Shown: positions 1-9,393, counted from the stretch's first letter. The stretch: DNA of 64,000 bases from an uncultured Oscillospiraceae bacterium (GCA_934466475.1 CAKSLI010000002.1:62001-126000), one strand, 5' to 3'. Notes: a model not told the origin generated them from the sequence alone. A program made the numbers and translations.

Positions 1-1
1 C

Positions 2-334
2 CCGCAGGCGGCACAGGCGGTGCGCTCCGCGCTGGAGGGTTCCGGATTCACGCACAGGACCGCGTTCATCGGCATGATGAACACCAAGGACTACCGCTCG
101 TTTCTGGACGTAATACTCCCCTGCTTTGATAAGGTGTTTTTCTGCGATGGATTCTCAGACGGGGACGTTCCGGCAGAGGAGCTCAGGCAGGCGGCGGGGA
201 TCGCCGCAGAGGTTCTCCACGACCCGCATGCGGCGCTGAAATACGCGCGCTCCCTATCCGCAGATCCGCAGAGGCTCTGCTATTTCGGAGGTTCGTTCTA
301 TTTCGCAGCGGCGGTAAGAAAGTATCTTGTATAA
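2..334 (+). CDS. folC: Folylpolyglutamate synthase, C-terminal fragment (5' end outside window)
   Basis: The open frame enters from the left edge, so only about the last 110 residues are seen. FolC adds glutamate residues to folates in the cytoplasm, and in many bacteria also makes dihydrofolate. The fragment matches the C-terminal ligase domain: an IGMMNTKDY segment (family pattern: G-x-x-x-D-K-D), then DVILPCFDKVFF, a block rich in Ala and Glu, and a terminal GSFYFAAAVRKYL, like the family's closing GS-[LF]-Y-x-A-x-[ED]-[VL]-R. A strong hairpin follows directly. Assignment rests on these motifs only; the ATP-binding half is not in the window. Confidence 0.8.
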   Translation, partial: PQAAQAVRSALEGSGFTHRTAFIGMMNTKDYRSFLDVILPCFDKVFFCDGFSDGDVPAEELRQAAGIAAEVLHDPHAALKYARSLSADPQRLCYFGGSFYFAAAVRKYLV

Positions 335-340
335 CAATAA

Positions 341-365
341 GGGAGAGCAGGCGCTCTCCCTTTTG
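341..365. terminator. Bidirectional terminator between folC and pullulanase
   Basis: An 8-bp stem GGGAGAGC / GCTCTCCC is followed by TTTTGATTTT on the plus strand. It lies between two convergent genes and can serve both. Confidence 0.8.
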
Positions 366-368
366 ATT

Positions 369-2252
369 TTATCTGATTTCCGCCAAAGTAACACTGTGCG
401 GTGCGGCAGTCACCGTTCCCTCCACCGAATAAAGCGGCTCCGCAGAGGCCTTTCTGCTGTCCGCAAGGATATCGGCTTTCCCGGAGATCCGGCGCTCCAG
501 CGGCTCGTCACCCGGGTTCACCAGCAGGAGCAGGTTCCCTATATGCGCGATGACTGCGCCGTTTTCTGCTGGTTCATAGCTCAGCTTTTCACGGATCTCG
601 TCCCCGGTGCGGAGCCGGAGCACGGGGTAATTCTTCCTTATCGCGATGAGTCCCTTGTAGTATTCCATGACGCTCCGGTGTATCGTGACATCGTTCCACT
701 TAATGCTGTTCACGCTGTCCGGGGAGTTGTAGCTGTCGTGCACGAAGCCTCCGTCCGGATCCGGCTTGCTGCGCAGAAGCTCCTGCCCAGCCTGCATGAA
801 CGGAATCCCCTGCGACAGGAATACAAGCGCCGCCGCCATTTTATCCGCCGCGATGAGCTCCTCCTCAGCCGCGGACGGCATTGATACCCTCAGCTTGTCG
901 AACAGCGTAAGATTATCGTGCGCCTCAACGTAGTTCACGGTCTGCTGCGGAGCGTCCGTCCAGCATTCGGACTGCGGACGCTCCACGTCACTGCGGAAAA
1001 CTCCGCCGGAAATAAAGGACTTTATCAGGTCGGACTGCCCCTGTCCGCCGTTAACGTAACCGCAGCCTTCGTCATCAAATACGGAGCCCTTCACGCCGTC
1101 CCGGAAATCATCAGAGAACATTGCGAACTGCGGGAGCTTCACTGCATTGCGCTTCATGGCGCGCTTCTTTTCGGAGAGCGGGGATTTTCCACCCGTCCAG
1201 CCCTCGCCGTAGAGAATGATGTCCGGGTTTATTTTCCGGAGCTTTTCAGCGCAGAGGTTGAGCGTTTTTATGTCCAGGAGACCCATAAGGTCAAAGCGGA
1301 AGCCGTCAAGGCGGTATTCCTCCGCAAGGTAGCACAGGCTGTCCTGAATGAATTTCGACGCCATTGCCCGGTCGCTTGCGAACTCATTTCCGCAGGCGGA
1401 GCCGTTGGAGAGCGTGCCGTCAGCGTTGTGCCGGTAATAGTACTCCGGAAACGTCTTGGTGAACGGAGAATCCGCAGTGCTGTATGTGTGATTGTACACC
1501 ACGTCCATGATTATTCCGATACCGCGGTCGTGAGCCGCCTTTATCAGCTCCTTGAACTCACGGACGCGGGCGGTGCCGTTGTCCGGGTCGGTGGTGTAGC
1601 TTCCCTCCGGGATATTGTAGTTCAGCGGGTCGTAGCCCCAGTTAAAGCCGGCTTCCGGGTCGGCCTCGTCAACGGTCTGGTAGTCGAACACCGGGAGCAG
1701 GTGTATGTGCGTTACACCCAGCTTCGCGATGTAATCCAGCCCTATCACATCGGAAAACGCGTTCGTCACATTCTTCTCGCAGAATGCCCCGAATTTCCCG
1801 CGGAGCCTGAAATTTCCGCTTTCGTCCGATGAGAAATCCCTGACATGGAGCTCATATAAAACCGCGTCCGTATAGCTTTCCAGCCTTACCGGTCGGGAAT
1901 CCTCCCAGCCGTCGGGGTCGGTGCGGGAGAGGTCCGTGACCATTCCGCGTATGCCGTTTGCCCCGGCTGAACGCGCGTAGATGTCTATGGTTTCGCGGGA
2001 ATCTATCTCGTATGTGTAGAATACGCCGTGCAGGTCGCCGGAGACCTCCGCGCGCCACACGCCGCCTTTTTTCTCCATGGGAATACGGTCGTACGGCTTC
2101 GGCTCGGACGGAGAATGATACAGCCTCAGGAACGCCTGCCCCGCCAGCGGAGCCCACACCCGGAACAGCGTGCGCCCGGCGGAATAGATCGCACCAAGCT
2201 CGCCGTCAAAGTAGAACTCCTTGTCTATTGCTTTAAAATCAGGCAGCTTCAT
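369..2252 (-). CDS. pulA: Type I pullulanase (GH13), cytoplasmic
   Basis: Hydrolyses alpha-1,6 branches of pullulan and branched maltodextrins. The 627-residue protein has an N-terminal CBM48-like domain (about 15-105) and a GH13 catalytic barrel. The type I pullulanase signature is present as FNWGYDP (203-209). Catalytic residues can be placed: nucleophile D321 (DGFRFD), acid/base E350 (YGEGW) and D446 (EAHDN). There is no signal peptide, so it should act on imported oligosaccharides. It starts 15 bp after the alpha-amylase stop and is the last gene of the mal cluster. Length is typical for intracellular type I enzymes. Confidence 0.93.
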   Translation of the reverse strand: MKLPDFKAIDKEFYFDGELGAIYSAGRTLFRVWAPLAGQAFLRLYHSPSEPKPYDRIPMEKKGGVWRAEVSGDLHGVFYTYEIDSRETIDIYARSAGANGIRGMVTDLSRTDPDGWEDSRPVRLESYTDAVLYELHVRDFSSDESGNFRLRGKFGAFCEKNVTNAFSDVIGLDYIAKLGVTHIHLLPVFDYQTVDEADPEAGFNWGYDPLNYNIPEGSYTTDPDNGTARVREFKELIKAAHDRGIGIIMDVVYNHTYSTADSPFTKTFPEYYYRHNADGTLSNGSACGNEFASDRAMASKFIQDSLCYLAEEYRLDGFRFDLMGLLDIKTLNLCAEKLRKINPDIILYGEGWTGGKSPLSEKKRAMKRNAVKLPQFAMFSDDFRDGVKGSVFDDEGCGYVNGGQGQSDLIKSFISGGVFRSDVERPQSECWTDAPQQTVNYVEAHDNLTLFDKLRVSMPSAAEEELIAADKMAAALVFLSQGIPFMQAGQELLRSKPDPDGGFVHDSYNSPDSVNSIKWNDVTIHRSVMEYYKGLIAIRKNYPVLRLRTGDEIREKLSYEPAENGAVIAHIGNLLLLVNPGDEPLERRISGKADILADSRKASAEPLYSVEGTVTAAPHSVTLAEIR

Positions 2253-2267
2253 AATTACCTCCGTAGA

Positions 2268-3923
2268 TCAGTTGTCGGACAGAACGGCTATGCTGAACGG
2301 CGGCATTACAAGCCCGCCGTCAGCGGTGACCTCCTGCGAAGCGGAAACGGTGAGATACCCGCGCAGCTCCTTTCCGGGAAAATCCTCAATGGTTTTTTCC
2401 TCACCGGAGTAGTTGTATACTATGATAACCCCAGAGCCGTTCCATTCCCTGCGGACAGCCGCGATATCCTGACCCTGCATGTTCAGGACCTCGGTTTTGC
2501 CGCGGGCTATGCAGGGATTTTCATTGCGTATGCGCAGTGCGCGCTTGTAGTAGTTCAGTATGGAATCCGGGTCGGAGAGCTGGGTCTGCACGTCCGCGAA
2601 ACGGTTCTCCTGCGGTTCCATATTTGGCGGACCGTAGGTCTGCCCAGAACCCTCTGCGTCCCATATCATCGGGGCGCGCTTATTTTCGTCCCTGCCGCTT
2701 CCGGTAAGACCGATCTCATCGCCATAGTACACGAACGGAGACCCCGACATCGTGAGCAGAAGCCCTGCCGCCGCCTTTATCTTAGCCTGGTCGTAGCTGA
2801 ATATCCCGGCACCGCGGTTGGTGTCGTGATTTCCGATGAACGACGCGTCAATGGCGGTATCGCTGTACTCAGCAAGCTTTTCCTCCACAGTGACCATAGC
2901 CTGCGCAAAGGACTTCACGGAATTTGCGGAGCCGGACATATTTATGGTCTTTGCGATCTTTCCGTCCTCCTCAGCCATGGTGAAGCCAAAAACGCTGTCT
3001 ATCCCGGATTTGTAGTACTTCGTGTAGGATGTGAAGCTCTCCCAGACCTCGCCGACAATATAGCATTCCGGATCAAGGCTTTTACAGTAGTCCACGAACC
3101 ATTTCAGCACCTCGATGTTCTTGTCGGGGTTTCCGCTGAAGTATTCCTTTACCGCGTCCAGCCGGAAGCCGCCCGCGCCCTTTTCCAGCCAGAACCTGGC
3201 TATATTCTCGAATTCCGCGCGGACGGCGGGGTTGTCAAGCTGGAGCTCCGGCATATCCTCGGAGAACACTGCCTCGTACCAGTGGCTTCCGGTCGGATAA
3301 TAGTTATTCGAGCCCGTGGGCTTTTCGTCATAGAAATAGTAGTAATCAATATACGGATCATGGACCGGGCAGATATTTCCGTTAAGACAGGGTTCATCCT
3401 CTGCGGCGCCGCACGGCTCTGAGCGCAGGCTCTCAGCGGCATGCAGGAACCATTCGTGCTCCTTTGAGGAATGGTTCATCACCAGGTCGATGAGCAGCTT
3501 TATGCCGCGCTTTTCGCACTCGGCGGCGAGATTTTCGAAATCCTCCATGGTGCCGTACTGCGGGTCTACCGCGAGGTAGTCCTTAACGCTGTACTTGTGG
3601 TAAGAGGCGGACGGCATTATCGGCGAGAGCCATATCCCGTTGAAGCCCATTTCCTGAATGTAGTCCAGCTTTGAGGTCACGCCGTTAAGGTCGCCTATTC
3701 CATCGCCGTTGCTGTCGCAGAAAGAATACACGAATACCTGATAGTAATTGCGGTAATTGTCGTCAATTATATTCAGCTCCTGCTCGTATCTGTACTCCGG
3801 GAGCTTTTCTTCTGTGGAAACGTTCATATTATCCTGTGAGCCGGGGGCAGAGCACCCGGAGAAAAAAACAGCCGCCGCCGAAACCACGGCTGCGGCTGAA
3901 AGTCTTATTCTATCTGATCTCAT
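2268..3923 (-). CDS. Secreted GH13 alpha-amylase family lipoprotein
   Basis: A 551-residue alpha-amylase family enzyme anchored outside the membrane: signal peptide with lipobox FSGC, lipidated Cys at 24. GH13 regions are intact: a DSNGDGIGD calcium-binding-type loop near 70, DLVMNHS (147-152), nucleophile D256 (GFRLD), acid/base E292 (VGEVWE) and D367 (GNHDTN). It would cut starch or maltodextrin at the cell surface and feed the MalEFG importer. The start overlaps the malR stop as ATGA, so the two are probably translationally coupled. Exact product specificity (alpha-amylase, oligo-1,6-glucosidase, neopullulanase) cannot be read from the motifs. Confidence 0.88.
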   Translation of the reverse strand: MRSDRIRLSAAAVVSAAAVFFSGCSAPGSQDNMNVSTEEKLPEYRYEQELNIIDDNYRNYYQVFVYSFCDSNGDGIGDLNGVTSKLDYIQEMGFNGIWLSPIMPSASYHKYSVKDYLAVDPQYGTMEDFENLAAECEKRGIKLLIDLVMNHSSKEHEWFLHAAESLRSEPCGAAEDEPCLNGNICPVHDPYIDYYYFYDEKPTGSNNYYPTGSHWYEAVFSEDMPELQLDNPAVRAEFENIARFWLEKGAGGFRLDAVKEYFSGNPDKNIEVLKWFVDYCKSLDPECYIVGEVWESFTSYTKYYKSGIDSVFGFTMAEEDGKIAKTINMSGSANSVKSFAQAMVTVEEKLAEYSDTAIDASFIGNHDTNRGAGIFSYDQAKIKAAAGLLLTMSGSPFVYYGDEIGLTGSGRDENKRAPMIWDAEGSGQTYGPPNMEPQENRFADVQTQLSDPDSILNYYKRALRIRNENPCIARGKTEVLNMQGQDIAAVRREWNGSGVIIVYNYSGEEKTIEDFPGKELRGYLTVSASQEVTADGGLVMPPFSIAVLSDN

Positions 3924-4951
3924 TTGTCCTCTTTCGGGAGTTCCCGTACTTCTATCGTGCGGACGGATTCGCGCTCGATGAACTCCGGGCGGAGCTTCAC
4001 GGAGGCTACCTCTATGCCGCTTTTCATCTGCTGTATCATAAAGAATGCGGTCTTTCCGATATGTATGCGGTTCTGGTACATGGTGGTTATGCGCGGCTGT
4101 GAATACTCGGACGGAGGCAGGTTGTCGTAGCCTGTAACGCTGATGTCCCCGGGGACGCTCAGTCCCATTTTTATGAGCTCGCGCACCGCTGTGCAGGCGA
4201 GAAGGTCGCTTATGCAGACTATCGCGGTAACGCCGGTTCCGGCTATCTCATGGACGAGCTTTTTCGTCCCCTTGCCGGAGAAGTGACCGCATTTCACTGC
4301 GGCGGGATCCTCTTGAAGCCCCAGCTCATGCAGAGCCGCGGAGTATGCCTCCATGCGCTCTATCGTGACTATCGAATCCGCCTCGCCGCCGAGGAAGCCT
4401 ATTTTATCATGCCCCTTTGACCAGAGGTAGCGGACTATCTGGCGTATTCCCCCGGAATTATCGCAGCCGACGCGGGCAACAAGCGGGTAGTCGATGTAGT
4501 TATCCAGCACCACCATCGGGATGTCCATGCTGCGGATATTCTCGATGAACACCGGGTGCGGCTTGAATCCGAGGAACACACAGCCCTCATAGTCACTGCC
4601 GGTGAGCGAGGTGTAGTAGAGTCCGTTTTTCAGCTCCTCATCGTTTATGGCGGACACCCGCACGCCTATGCCCTGCTCTGCGGCGGCCGCCTGTATTCCG
4701 AGGATTATCTCATATCCGAACTGATCCACCTTGTCGAAGTGTATGCTACCGTAGATGAACACCACTATCGTCCTGGAGTATGCCGCACGGTTGGTCTTTA
4801 CCTGATAGCCCATCTCGCTGGCACAGCCGAGCACTCTCTCGCGGGTCTTTTCGCTGATATCCGTTGCGCCGGAAAGCGCCTTGGAAACGGTGCTCTTTGC
4901 CATGCCGAGCCTGTCGGCTATATCCTGTATGGTAACGCTTTTGACTGCCAT
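3920..4951 (-). CDS. LacI-family transcriptional regulator of the mal cluster (MalR-like)
   Basis: A 343-residue regulator with an N-terminal LacI helix-turn-helix (VTIQDIADRLGMAKSTVSKALSG, quoted in part: TIQDIADRLG at 6-15) and a periplasmic-binding-protein-like sugar-sensing domain. The chosen ATG follows AAGGAG at 10 bp; a further in-frame ATG 48 bp upstream lacks such a site. It lies inside the mal cluster, 108 bp after malG and overlapping the amylase start by 4 bp, so it most likely represses this cluster and responds to a malto-oligosaccharide. Its likely operators are the TTTCGAAA palindromes in the malE leader; that pairing is inference. Confidence 0.88.
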   Translation of the reverse strand: MAVKSVTIQDIADRLGMAKSTVSKALSGATDISEKTRERVLGCASEMGYQVKTNRAAYSRTIVVFIYGSIHFDKVDQFGYEIILGIQAAAAEQGIGVRVSAINDEELKNGLYYTSLTGSDYEGCVFLGFKPHPVFIENIRSMDIPMVVLDNYIDYPLVARVGCDNSGGIRQIVRYLWSKGHDKIGFLGGEADSIVTIERMEAYSAALHELGLQEDPAAVKCGHFSGKGTKKLVHEIAGTGVTAIVCISDLLACTAVRELIKMGLSVPGDISVTGYDNLPPSEYSQPRITTMYQNRIHIGKTAFFMIQQMKSGIEVASVKLRPEFIERESVRTIEVRELPKEDK

Positions 4952-5059
4952 ACGGTCACGCTCCTTAGCTGTTTGCTCAGACTGCTGATAAAGGCACATC
5001 TGCTGCTTTCTTGCATCTGCACCTTTCCCAACGGTCTTGTGAAGATCGATTTTGTTGTA

Positions 5060-5935
5060 TTATCCCTTAACTGCGCCGCCGGTAACTCCGCCGACATAGT
5101 ACTTCTGCATCATGATGAACAGCGCGCCTATCGGGATAGAAACGAGCACTGCCGCCGCTGCGAACTGGGTGTAATAGGTTCCGATGAACTCTCTTTCAAG
5201 CATCTTGAACATACCGAGAGCCACCGTATACTGGTCGTAATTTGCGCCGCAAATCATGCTCGGGAAGATGTAATCCACCCACGGAGCCATGAACGTGGTC
5301 AGCACCGTATACACGATTATCGGCTTTGACAGAGGCACGGTTATCTTGAAGAAAACCTGAGCCTTTGTCGCGCCGTCAAGATACGCCGATTCATCCAGTG
5401 ACTTCGGTATCGTGTCGAAAAAGCCCTTGGCGATGTAGTAGGTAAGTCCCGAGCCGCATATATACACGAGCGTCAGGCATACCAGCGGGTTCTCTGTAAG
5501 TCCCAGACCCTTGAGGATGTAGTAGATAGCCACCATGGACATGAATCCAGGGAACATTCCGAGAATGAGCGCAATGTTCATCATCGGCTTTCTCATCTTG
5601 AATCTGAGGCGGCTCAGCGCGTAGGAAACGGCGAGCACGATAAACGTTGAGCCTATGCAGGAAATTATCGCCACTATCAGCGTGTTGAAGAACCACTGCG
5701 AGAACTTGAACTGCTGATCCTCGAATATCAGCTTTGTGTAGTTATCCAGAGTGAAGCCCTTGGGCCAGAAATAGCTGGTGTAGGAGCCAGGCTCCGCGCG
5801 GAAGGACGTCAGGATTATCCACATCAGCGGAAGTATCCACATAAGTCCGAGCACGAGGAGCACTATTTCAATGACGATGTTCAGCGTCCGCTGTCTGCGG
5901 TAGTAGTTCTGGGAAACGAATCTGTCTTCTTTCAT
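5060..5935 (-). CDS. malG: Maltodextrin ABC transporter permease, MalG type
   Basis: A 291-residue inner-membrane permease with about six hydrophobic segments. The cytoplasmic EAA loop that contacts the ATPase is present (KSLDESAYLDGATKAQVF, near residue 190). It overlaps the malF stop (TAATG), so the two permease halves are translationally coupled. It pairs with MalF to form the channel. No ATPase gene adjoins; the MsmX-type ATPase at 37702-38844 is the obvious partner. Confidence 0.9.
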   Translation of the reverse strand: MKEDRFVSQNYYRRQRTLNIVIEIVLLVLGLMWILPLMWIILTSFRAEPGSYTSYFWPKGFTLDNYTKLIFEDQQFKFSQWFFNTLIVAIISCIGSTFIVLAVSYALSRLRFKMRKPMMNIALILGMFPGFMSMVAIYYILKGLGLTENPLVCLTLVYICGSGLTYYIAKGFFDTIPKSLDESAYLDGATKAQVFFKITVPLSKPIIVYTVLTTFMAPWVDYIFPSMICGANYDQYTVALGMFKMLEREFIGTYYTQFAAAAVLVSIPIGALFIMMQKYYVGGVTGGAVKG

Positions 5936-7431
5936 TACTGGAACGCCTCCTCATTCTTGTAGGACGCCGATCTGCGGAATGTTATCAGCGAGAGCAGCGA
6001 GCAGATGATGAATACCAGAATGCCTATCGTTGCAGCATAGCTGAAATCACGCGAGTTTACGGTGAGCTTATACAGCCACGTTACAAGAAGGTCGGTCTTT
6101 CCTGCCTGGTAGTAGTCCAGCGTTGCCGGAGTACCTCCCGTGAGGAAGTAGATGACGTTGAAGTTGTTGATGTTGCCGACAAGCTGTGTGATGAGGTACG
6201 GGGTAGTTACGAACAGAACATACGGCATCGTTATCTTGGTGAACATCACGAACGGAGACGCGCCGTCTATCCTTGCCGCCTCGTAGAGGTCCTCCGGAAT
6301 ATTCATAAGAATACCCGATACTATCAGCATGGTGTAGGGTATGCCTATCCAGAGGTCAACCATGATCACCGTCACCCGCGCCCACATGGGGTCGGTGAAG
6401 AACGGCAGCGGGGTGGTTATCCAGCCAAGCTCCTGAAGAAGCACGTTGACGGGACCTGCCTCGGCGAATACGTTCTTCATTACCAGCAGTGAAACGAACT
6501 GCGGAACTGCGATCGCAAGCACGAAGAGCGTTCTGTAAAAGCTCTTGAATCTTACGCCCTTCTTGTTGATGAGCATTGCAAGAATAATTCCGAGGAAGTA
6601 GTTCAGGAATGTTGCGAGCACTGCCCACACCAGCGTCCACGCGAGCACCGGCCAGAATGTATGGCCAATCGTGGAATCGCTGCCCATGATTACCTTGAAA
6701 TTATCAAAGCCTATCCATGTGAACAGGTTTGCGGGAACCTGGTGGTTCTTGTCGTAGTTTGTGAACGCCAGGGAGATCATGTATACCAGCGGAACTATCG
6801 TGAACACGACAATGCCGGATACCGGGATAAACAGAAGCGTCTTGTGGAACTGTCCGTCAAGCAGCTCCCTGATGTCGTCTATGAAGCCCGGGAGCTTCTT
6901 TCCTGCCTTTTTGAGCTGTTCTGCCGTCTGCGCGGATTTTATGTTCTGCACCCACAGGAACAGGAACACCACAACAACGAACAGCGTTGCGATTCCGTAG
7001 AGCAGTATCAGCATCGAGTTATCGCCGGTGTCGCGCATAACGTCAATGCCGAGTTCCTCATCGAAGTACCAGCCGCGCTGTACCGTACCGAGCGTGCGGA
7101 GCCCAGCGAGGTTAGAAGCGCCGGAATATACCATGAATCCGATGAACGCGACCTCCGCCGCGAGATATGTCAGACCCTTGATGATCTGTCCGCGGAAAAG
7201 GCTTCCCGCGCCCATGATGATGTACGAGAGCTTTGTGAGCGGTCCTCCATGGGCGAATGTGCGCCCCAGCCATGCGAAGTCGTTTCCTATCTTCTTGAAT
7301 AACCGCGCCAGCGCACCGGGAATACCAGTGATGAAATCCGCGATCCCCTTTCCTATGGCAACGAAAAATCCTGCTATCTTAACAAGTATTTTTTTGTACC
7401 ACGGGAGAACATAATAATCAAGACTTGTCAT
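5935..7431 (-). CDS. malF: Maltodextrin ABC transporter permease, MalF type, with extended N-terminus
   Basis: A 498-residue permease. The C-terminal 300 residues form a typical binding-protein-dependent permease with the EAA loop (EDLYEAARIDGAS). The first roughly 190 residues are an extension with several extra hydrophobic segments and a charged loop, as in other large Gram-positive MalF proteins. A perfect AGGAGG lies 8 bp before the ATG. It has its own near-consensus promoter at 7511-7540, so malF-malG can be made independently of malE. Confidence 0.9.
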   Translation of the reverse strand: MTSLDYYVLPWYKKILVKIAGFFVAIGKGIADFITGIPGALARLFKKIGNDFAWLGRTFAHGGPLTKLSYIIMGAGSLFRGQIIKGLTYLAAEVAFIGFMVYSGASNLAGLRTLGTVQRGWYFDEELGIDVMRDTGDNSMLILLYGIATLFVVVVFLFLWVQNIKSAQTAEQLKKAGKKLPGFIDDIRELLDGQFHKTLLFIPVSGIVVFTIVPLVYMISLAFTNYDKNHQVPANLFTWIGFDNFKVIMGSDSTIGHTFWPVLAWTLVWAVLATFLNYFLGIILAMLINKKGVRFKSFYRTLFVLAIAVPQFVSLLVMKNVFAEAGPVNVLLQELGWITTPLPFFTDPMWARVTVIMVDLWIGIPYTMLIVSGILMNIPEDLYEAARIDGASPFVMFTKITMPYVLFVTTPYLITQLVGNINNFNVIYFLTGGTPATLDYYQAGKTDLLVTWLYKLTVNSRDFSYAATIGILVFIICSLLSLITFRRSASYKNEEAFQ

Positions 7432-7510
7432 TGCAGTTACCTCCTTTTGGGTTGTTGATGAACGCTTTGTGCAGTTTCAGTGCAGCTTGCCCGGCGGTAA
7501 ATGCCCTATT

Positions 7511-7540
7511 ATTATAGCACTAAATCCCTGCTGCTGTCAA
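7511..7540 (-). promoter_or_regulatory. Promoter for malF-malG inside the mal cluster
   Basis: Read on the minus strand: TTGACA (7535-7540), 18-bp spacer, TATAAT (7511-7516). Both hexamers match the sigma-A consensus exactly. Confidence 0.8.
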
Positions 7541-7576
7541 GAAGCATTGAAACTGCATAAAGCTGATTTCATTAAT

Positions 7577-7600
7577 GCGGGCGGTCTGCTTTCCGCCCGC
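7577..7600 (-). terminator. Hairpin between malE and malF
   Basis: Perfect 8-bp stem GCGGGCGG / CCGCCCGC with an 8-nt loop, downstream of malE. The following RNA has no clear U-run, so it is more likely a 3'-end stabiliser or partial terminator, which would leave malE mRNA in excess. Confidence 0.6.
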
Positions 7601-7736
7601 ACAATGAAACCGGTTGGGAGAAACCTACTTTTTATAGTAAATGGTGGAGTTTTTATCAACCAGGCGCTGTGAAAACTGTCCCTGCAAGGAGATTTTTCAA
7701 CTCAGCGCCGCGGTTATGGATTTATCCGAGAGTCTG

Positions 7737-9050
7737 TCAACCGAGGGTTGCGAGAACGGATTCAACGTAAGCGTCAAGCTTTTCCTGGAGATTATCCTTG
7801 GTGCAGGTGCCTGCGATGATCTCCTGACCGAATGCCTCTGCCGGAGTCCAGAAGTTCTGGCACTGGGGGATAGATGTCTGAACTGTCGCGTACTGTGCCT
7901 GCTGTGCGAGGGCGCCTACTGCAAGGTTGGAGTTCATTGTCTCGGAATCGTTTGCCAGCTCCTTGTTTGTGGGAGCGAAGGAGCGCTTCTCAAATCTCAG
8001 CTTCTGGTTGTCCTTGTTGGTGAGCCACTCAGCGAGAGCCATAGCGTCAAGCGGGTTCTTGGTCTCGGAGTTTACGCCCATGATCTTGAAGTTTGCCATG
8101 CTGCCCATCTGAACTGTCTCGCCGTTGGAAAGCGTGAACTCAGGGAGCTTTGTAGTTGCAAAGTTATCGCCGAGGGAAGCCTGGATCTCTGCCGCATTCC
8201 ATGTGCCGGAAACAGCCGCTGCGAGAGTTCCGTCCGCAAAACCGGCCTTTACCAGGGAATCGTCAAAGTTAGCGCCGTACTTGGAGTTTGCAACGAGGTC
8301 GATGAGGTATTCGCCGACCATGTAGCCGCGCTCGTTGTTGAAATCGCACTGTGTGGGGTCTGTGCCGTCGTCGCCGAACAGCTTGCAGCCCGCGCCGAAG
8401 AAGAACGCTGTCTGATACCAGCCGTTATCGGTATCGAATGCGAAGTTTGTGGTAACTCCCTCGATATCCTTGCTCATGATGCCCTCGATGGACTTTACGT
8501 CGTCCTCGCTGAGCTTGGACTTGTCGTAGTACATGAAGTAAGTATCGGAAACGTAGGGATAGCCGTAAAGCTCGCCGTCAATGGAAGCAGCGGAAATGGA
8601 AGCCTCGGTGTTTGCGTCAATGATCTGATCCTTGTTCTTGGTCACTCTGTAAAGCGCGCCGCCGTCAACAAGCGTAGCCGTCTGGTCGGAAGCGAACGCG
8701 AATACGTCTGCTGCCGCGGAGATATCCTTCAGCACTTCCTTCTGTGCGTCAGCCTCGCTGACTACGCCGTAAGTAAAGGTGTACTTCTTGTCGGTGTTTG
8801 CAGCGGCAAATTCATCGCACATCTGCTTCAGGATCTCCTGATCCTCCTGCGAACCCCATACGGTGAGGTTGATCACCTCATCGGAAGAGCCTGCGCCGTT
8901 GTCCGCTGCGCTGCTGCCGCCCTCAGCGGAAGAGCTGCCTGTGGAAGAGTTGCCTGTGGAAGAGTTGCCGCTGGAGCTTGCGCATCCGGTGAACATTACG
9001 CCAGCCATTGCGATTGAAGCAAGCGCGGTCATGAGCTTTCTGATCTTCAT
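7737..9050 (-). CDS. malE: Maltodextrin-binding lipoprotein of ABC transporter
   Basis: A 437-residue extracellular solute-binding protein of the MalE family. It has a signal peptide with lipobox FTGC (Cys 23) followed by a Ser/Gly/Asn-rich flexible tether of about 35 residues, then the binding domain beginning INLTVWGSQEDQE. AGGAGG precedes the start. It is the first gene of the mal cluster and is driven by a consensus promoter with an array of palindromic operators. The ligand is inferred from the neighbouring amylase, pullulanase and permease genes; it was not read from binding residues. Confidence 0.9.
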   Translation of the reverse strand: MKIRKLMTALASIAMAGVMFTGCASSSGNSSTGNSSTGSSSAEGGSSAADNGAGSSDEVINLTVWGSQEDQEILKQMCDEFAAANTDKKYTFTYGVVSEADAQKEVLKDISAAADVFAFASDQTATLVDGGALYRVTKNKDQIIDANTEASISAASIDGELYGYPYVSDTYFMYYDKSKLSEDDVKSIEGIMSKDIEGVTTNFAFDTDNGWYQTAFFFGAGCKLFGDDGTDPTQCDFNNERGYMVGEYLIDLVANSKYGANFDDSLVKAGFADGTLAAAVSGTWNAAEIQASLGDNFATTKLPEFTLSNGETVQMGSMANFKIMGVNSETKNPLDAMALAEWLTNKDNQKLRFEKRSFAPTNKELANDSETMNSNLAVGALAQQAQYATVQTSIPQCQNFWTPAEAFGQEIIAGTCTKDNLQEKLDAYVESVLATLG

Positions 9051-9094
9051 AATTCATTTCCTCCTGAATATGACGTTGTTTATAAATTTCTCCA

Positions 9095-9211
9095 TTTCGA
9101 AACTTTCATTATGTTTCGAAACAGCAGCCTTTTAAATTTGACCCGCAGGCTGTCTGAACGTTCTGCGAGTTTTGGTCTGTGTTTCGAAATCAATTTACTT
9201 GATTCGAAATT
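9095..9211 (-). promoter_or_regulatory. Four TTTCGAAA-type palindromes in malE promoter/leader (putative MalR operators)
   Basis: Copies: 9095-9102 (TTTCGAAA), 9112-9123 (perfect palindrome TGTTTCGAAACA), 9182-9189 (TTTCGAAA) and 9203-9208 (TTCGAA). They form two pairs with centres 19 and 20 bp apart, that is two helical turns. The upstream pair starts just after the expected transcription start. A CG-centred palindrome is the usual form of a LacI-family operator. No match was noticed at the second LacI gene's promoter. Confidence 0.65.
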
Positions 9212-9220
9212 TCTGATTTT

Positions 9221-9248
9221 ATTATAACAGAAATATTGGTTTTGTCAA
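9221..9248 (-). promoter_or_regulatory. malE promoter
   Basis: Minus strand TTGACA (9243-9248), 16-bp spacer, TATAAT (9221-9226). Transcription should begin near 9214, leaving a leader of about 160 nt that contains the operator array. Confidence 0.82.
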
Positions 9249-9393
9249 GCGAAATTGCACAAGTTTTTTTAAAAAAAGCAAAAACTATTGTAAATTCGGC
9301 ACGATAAACAAAACAGGGTATCATGCTTTTGTGAATAATGGCAACGTTTCCGGTGAAACTCTGTTACACCTGCCACGGACTGCATTACCATAA

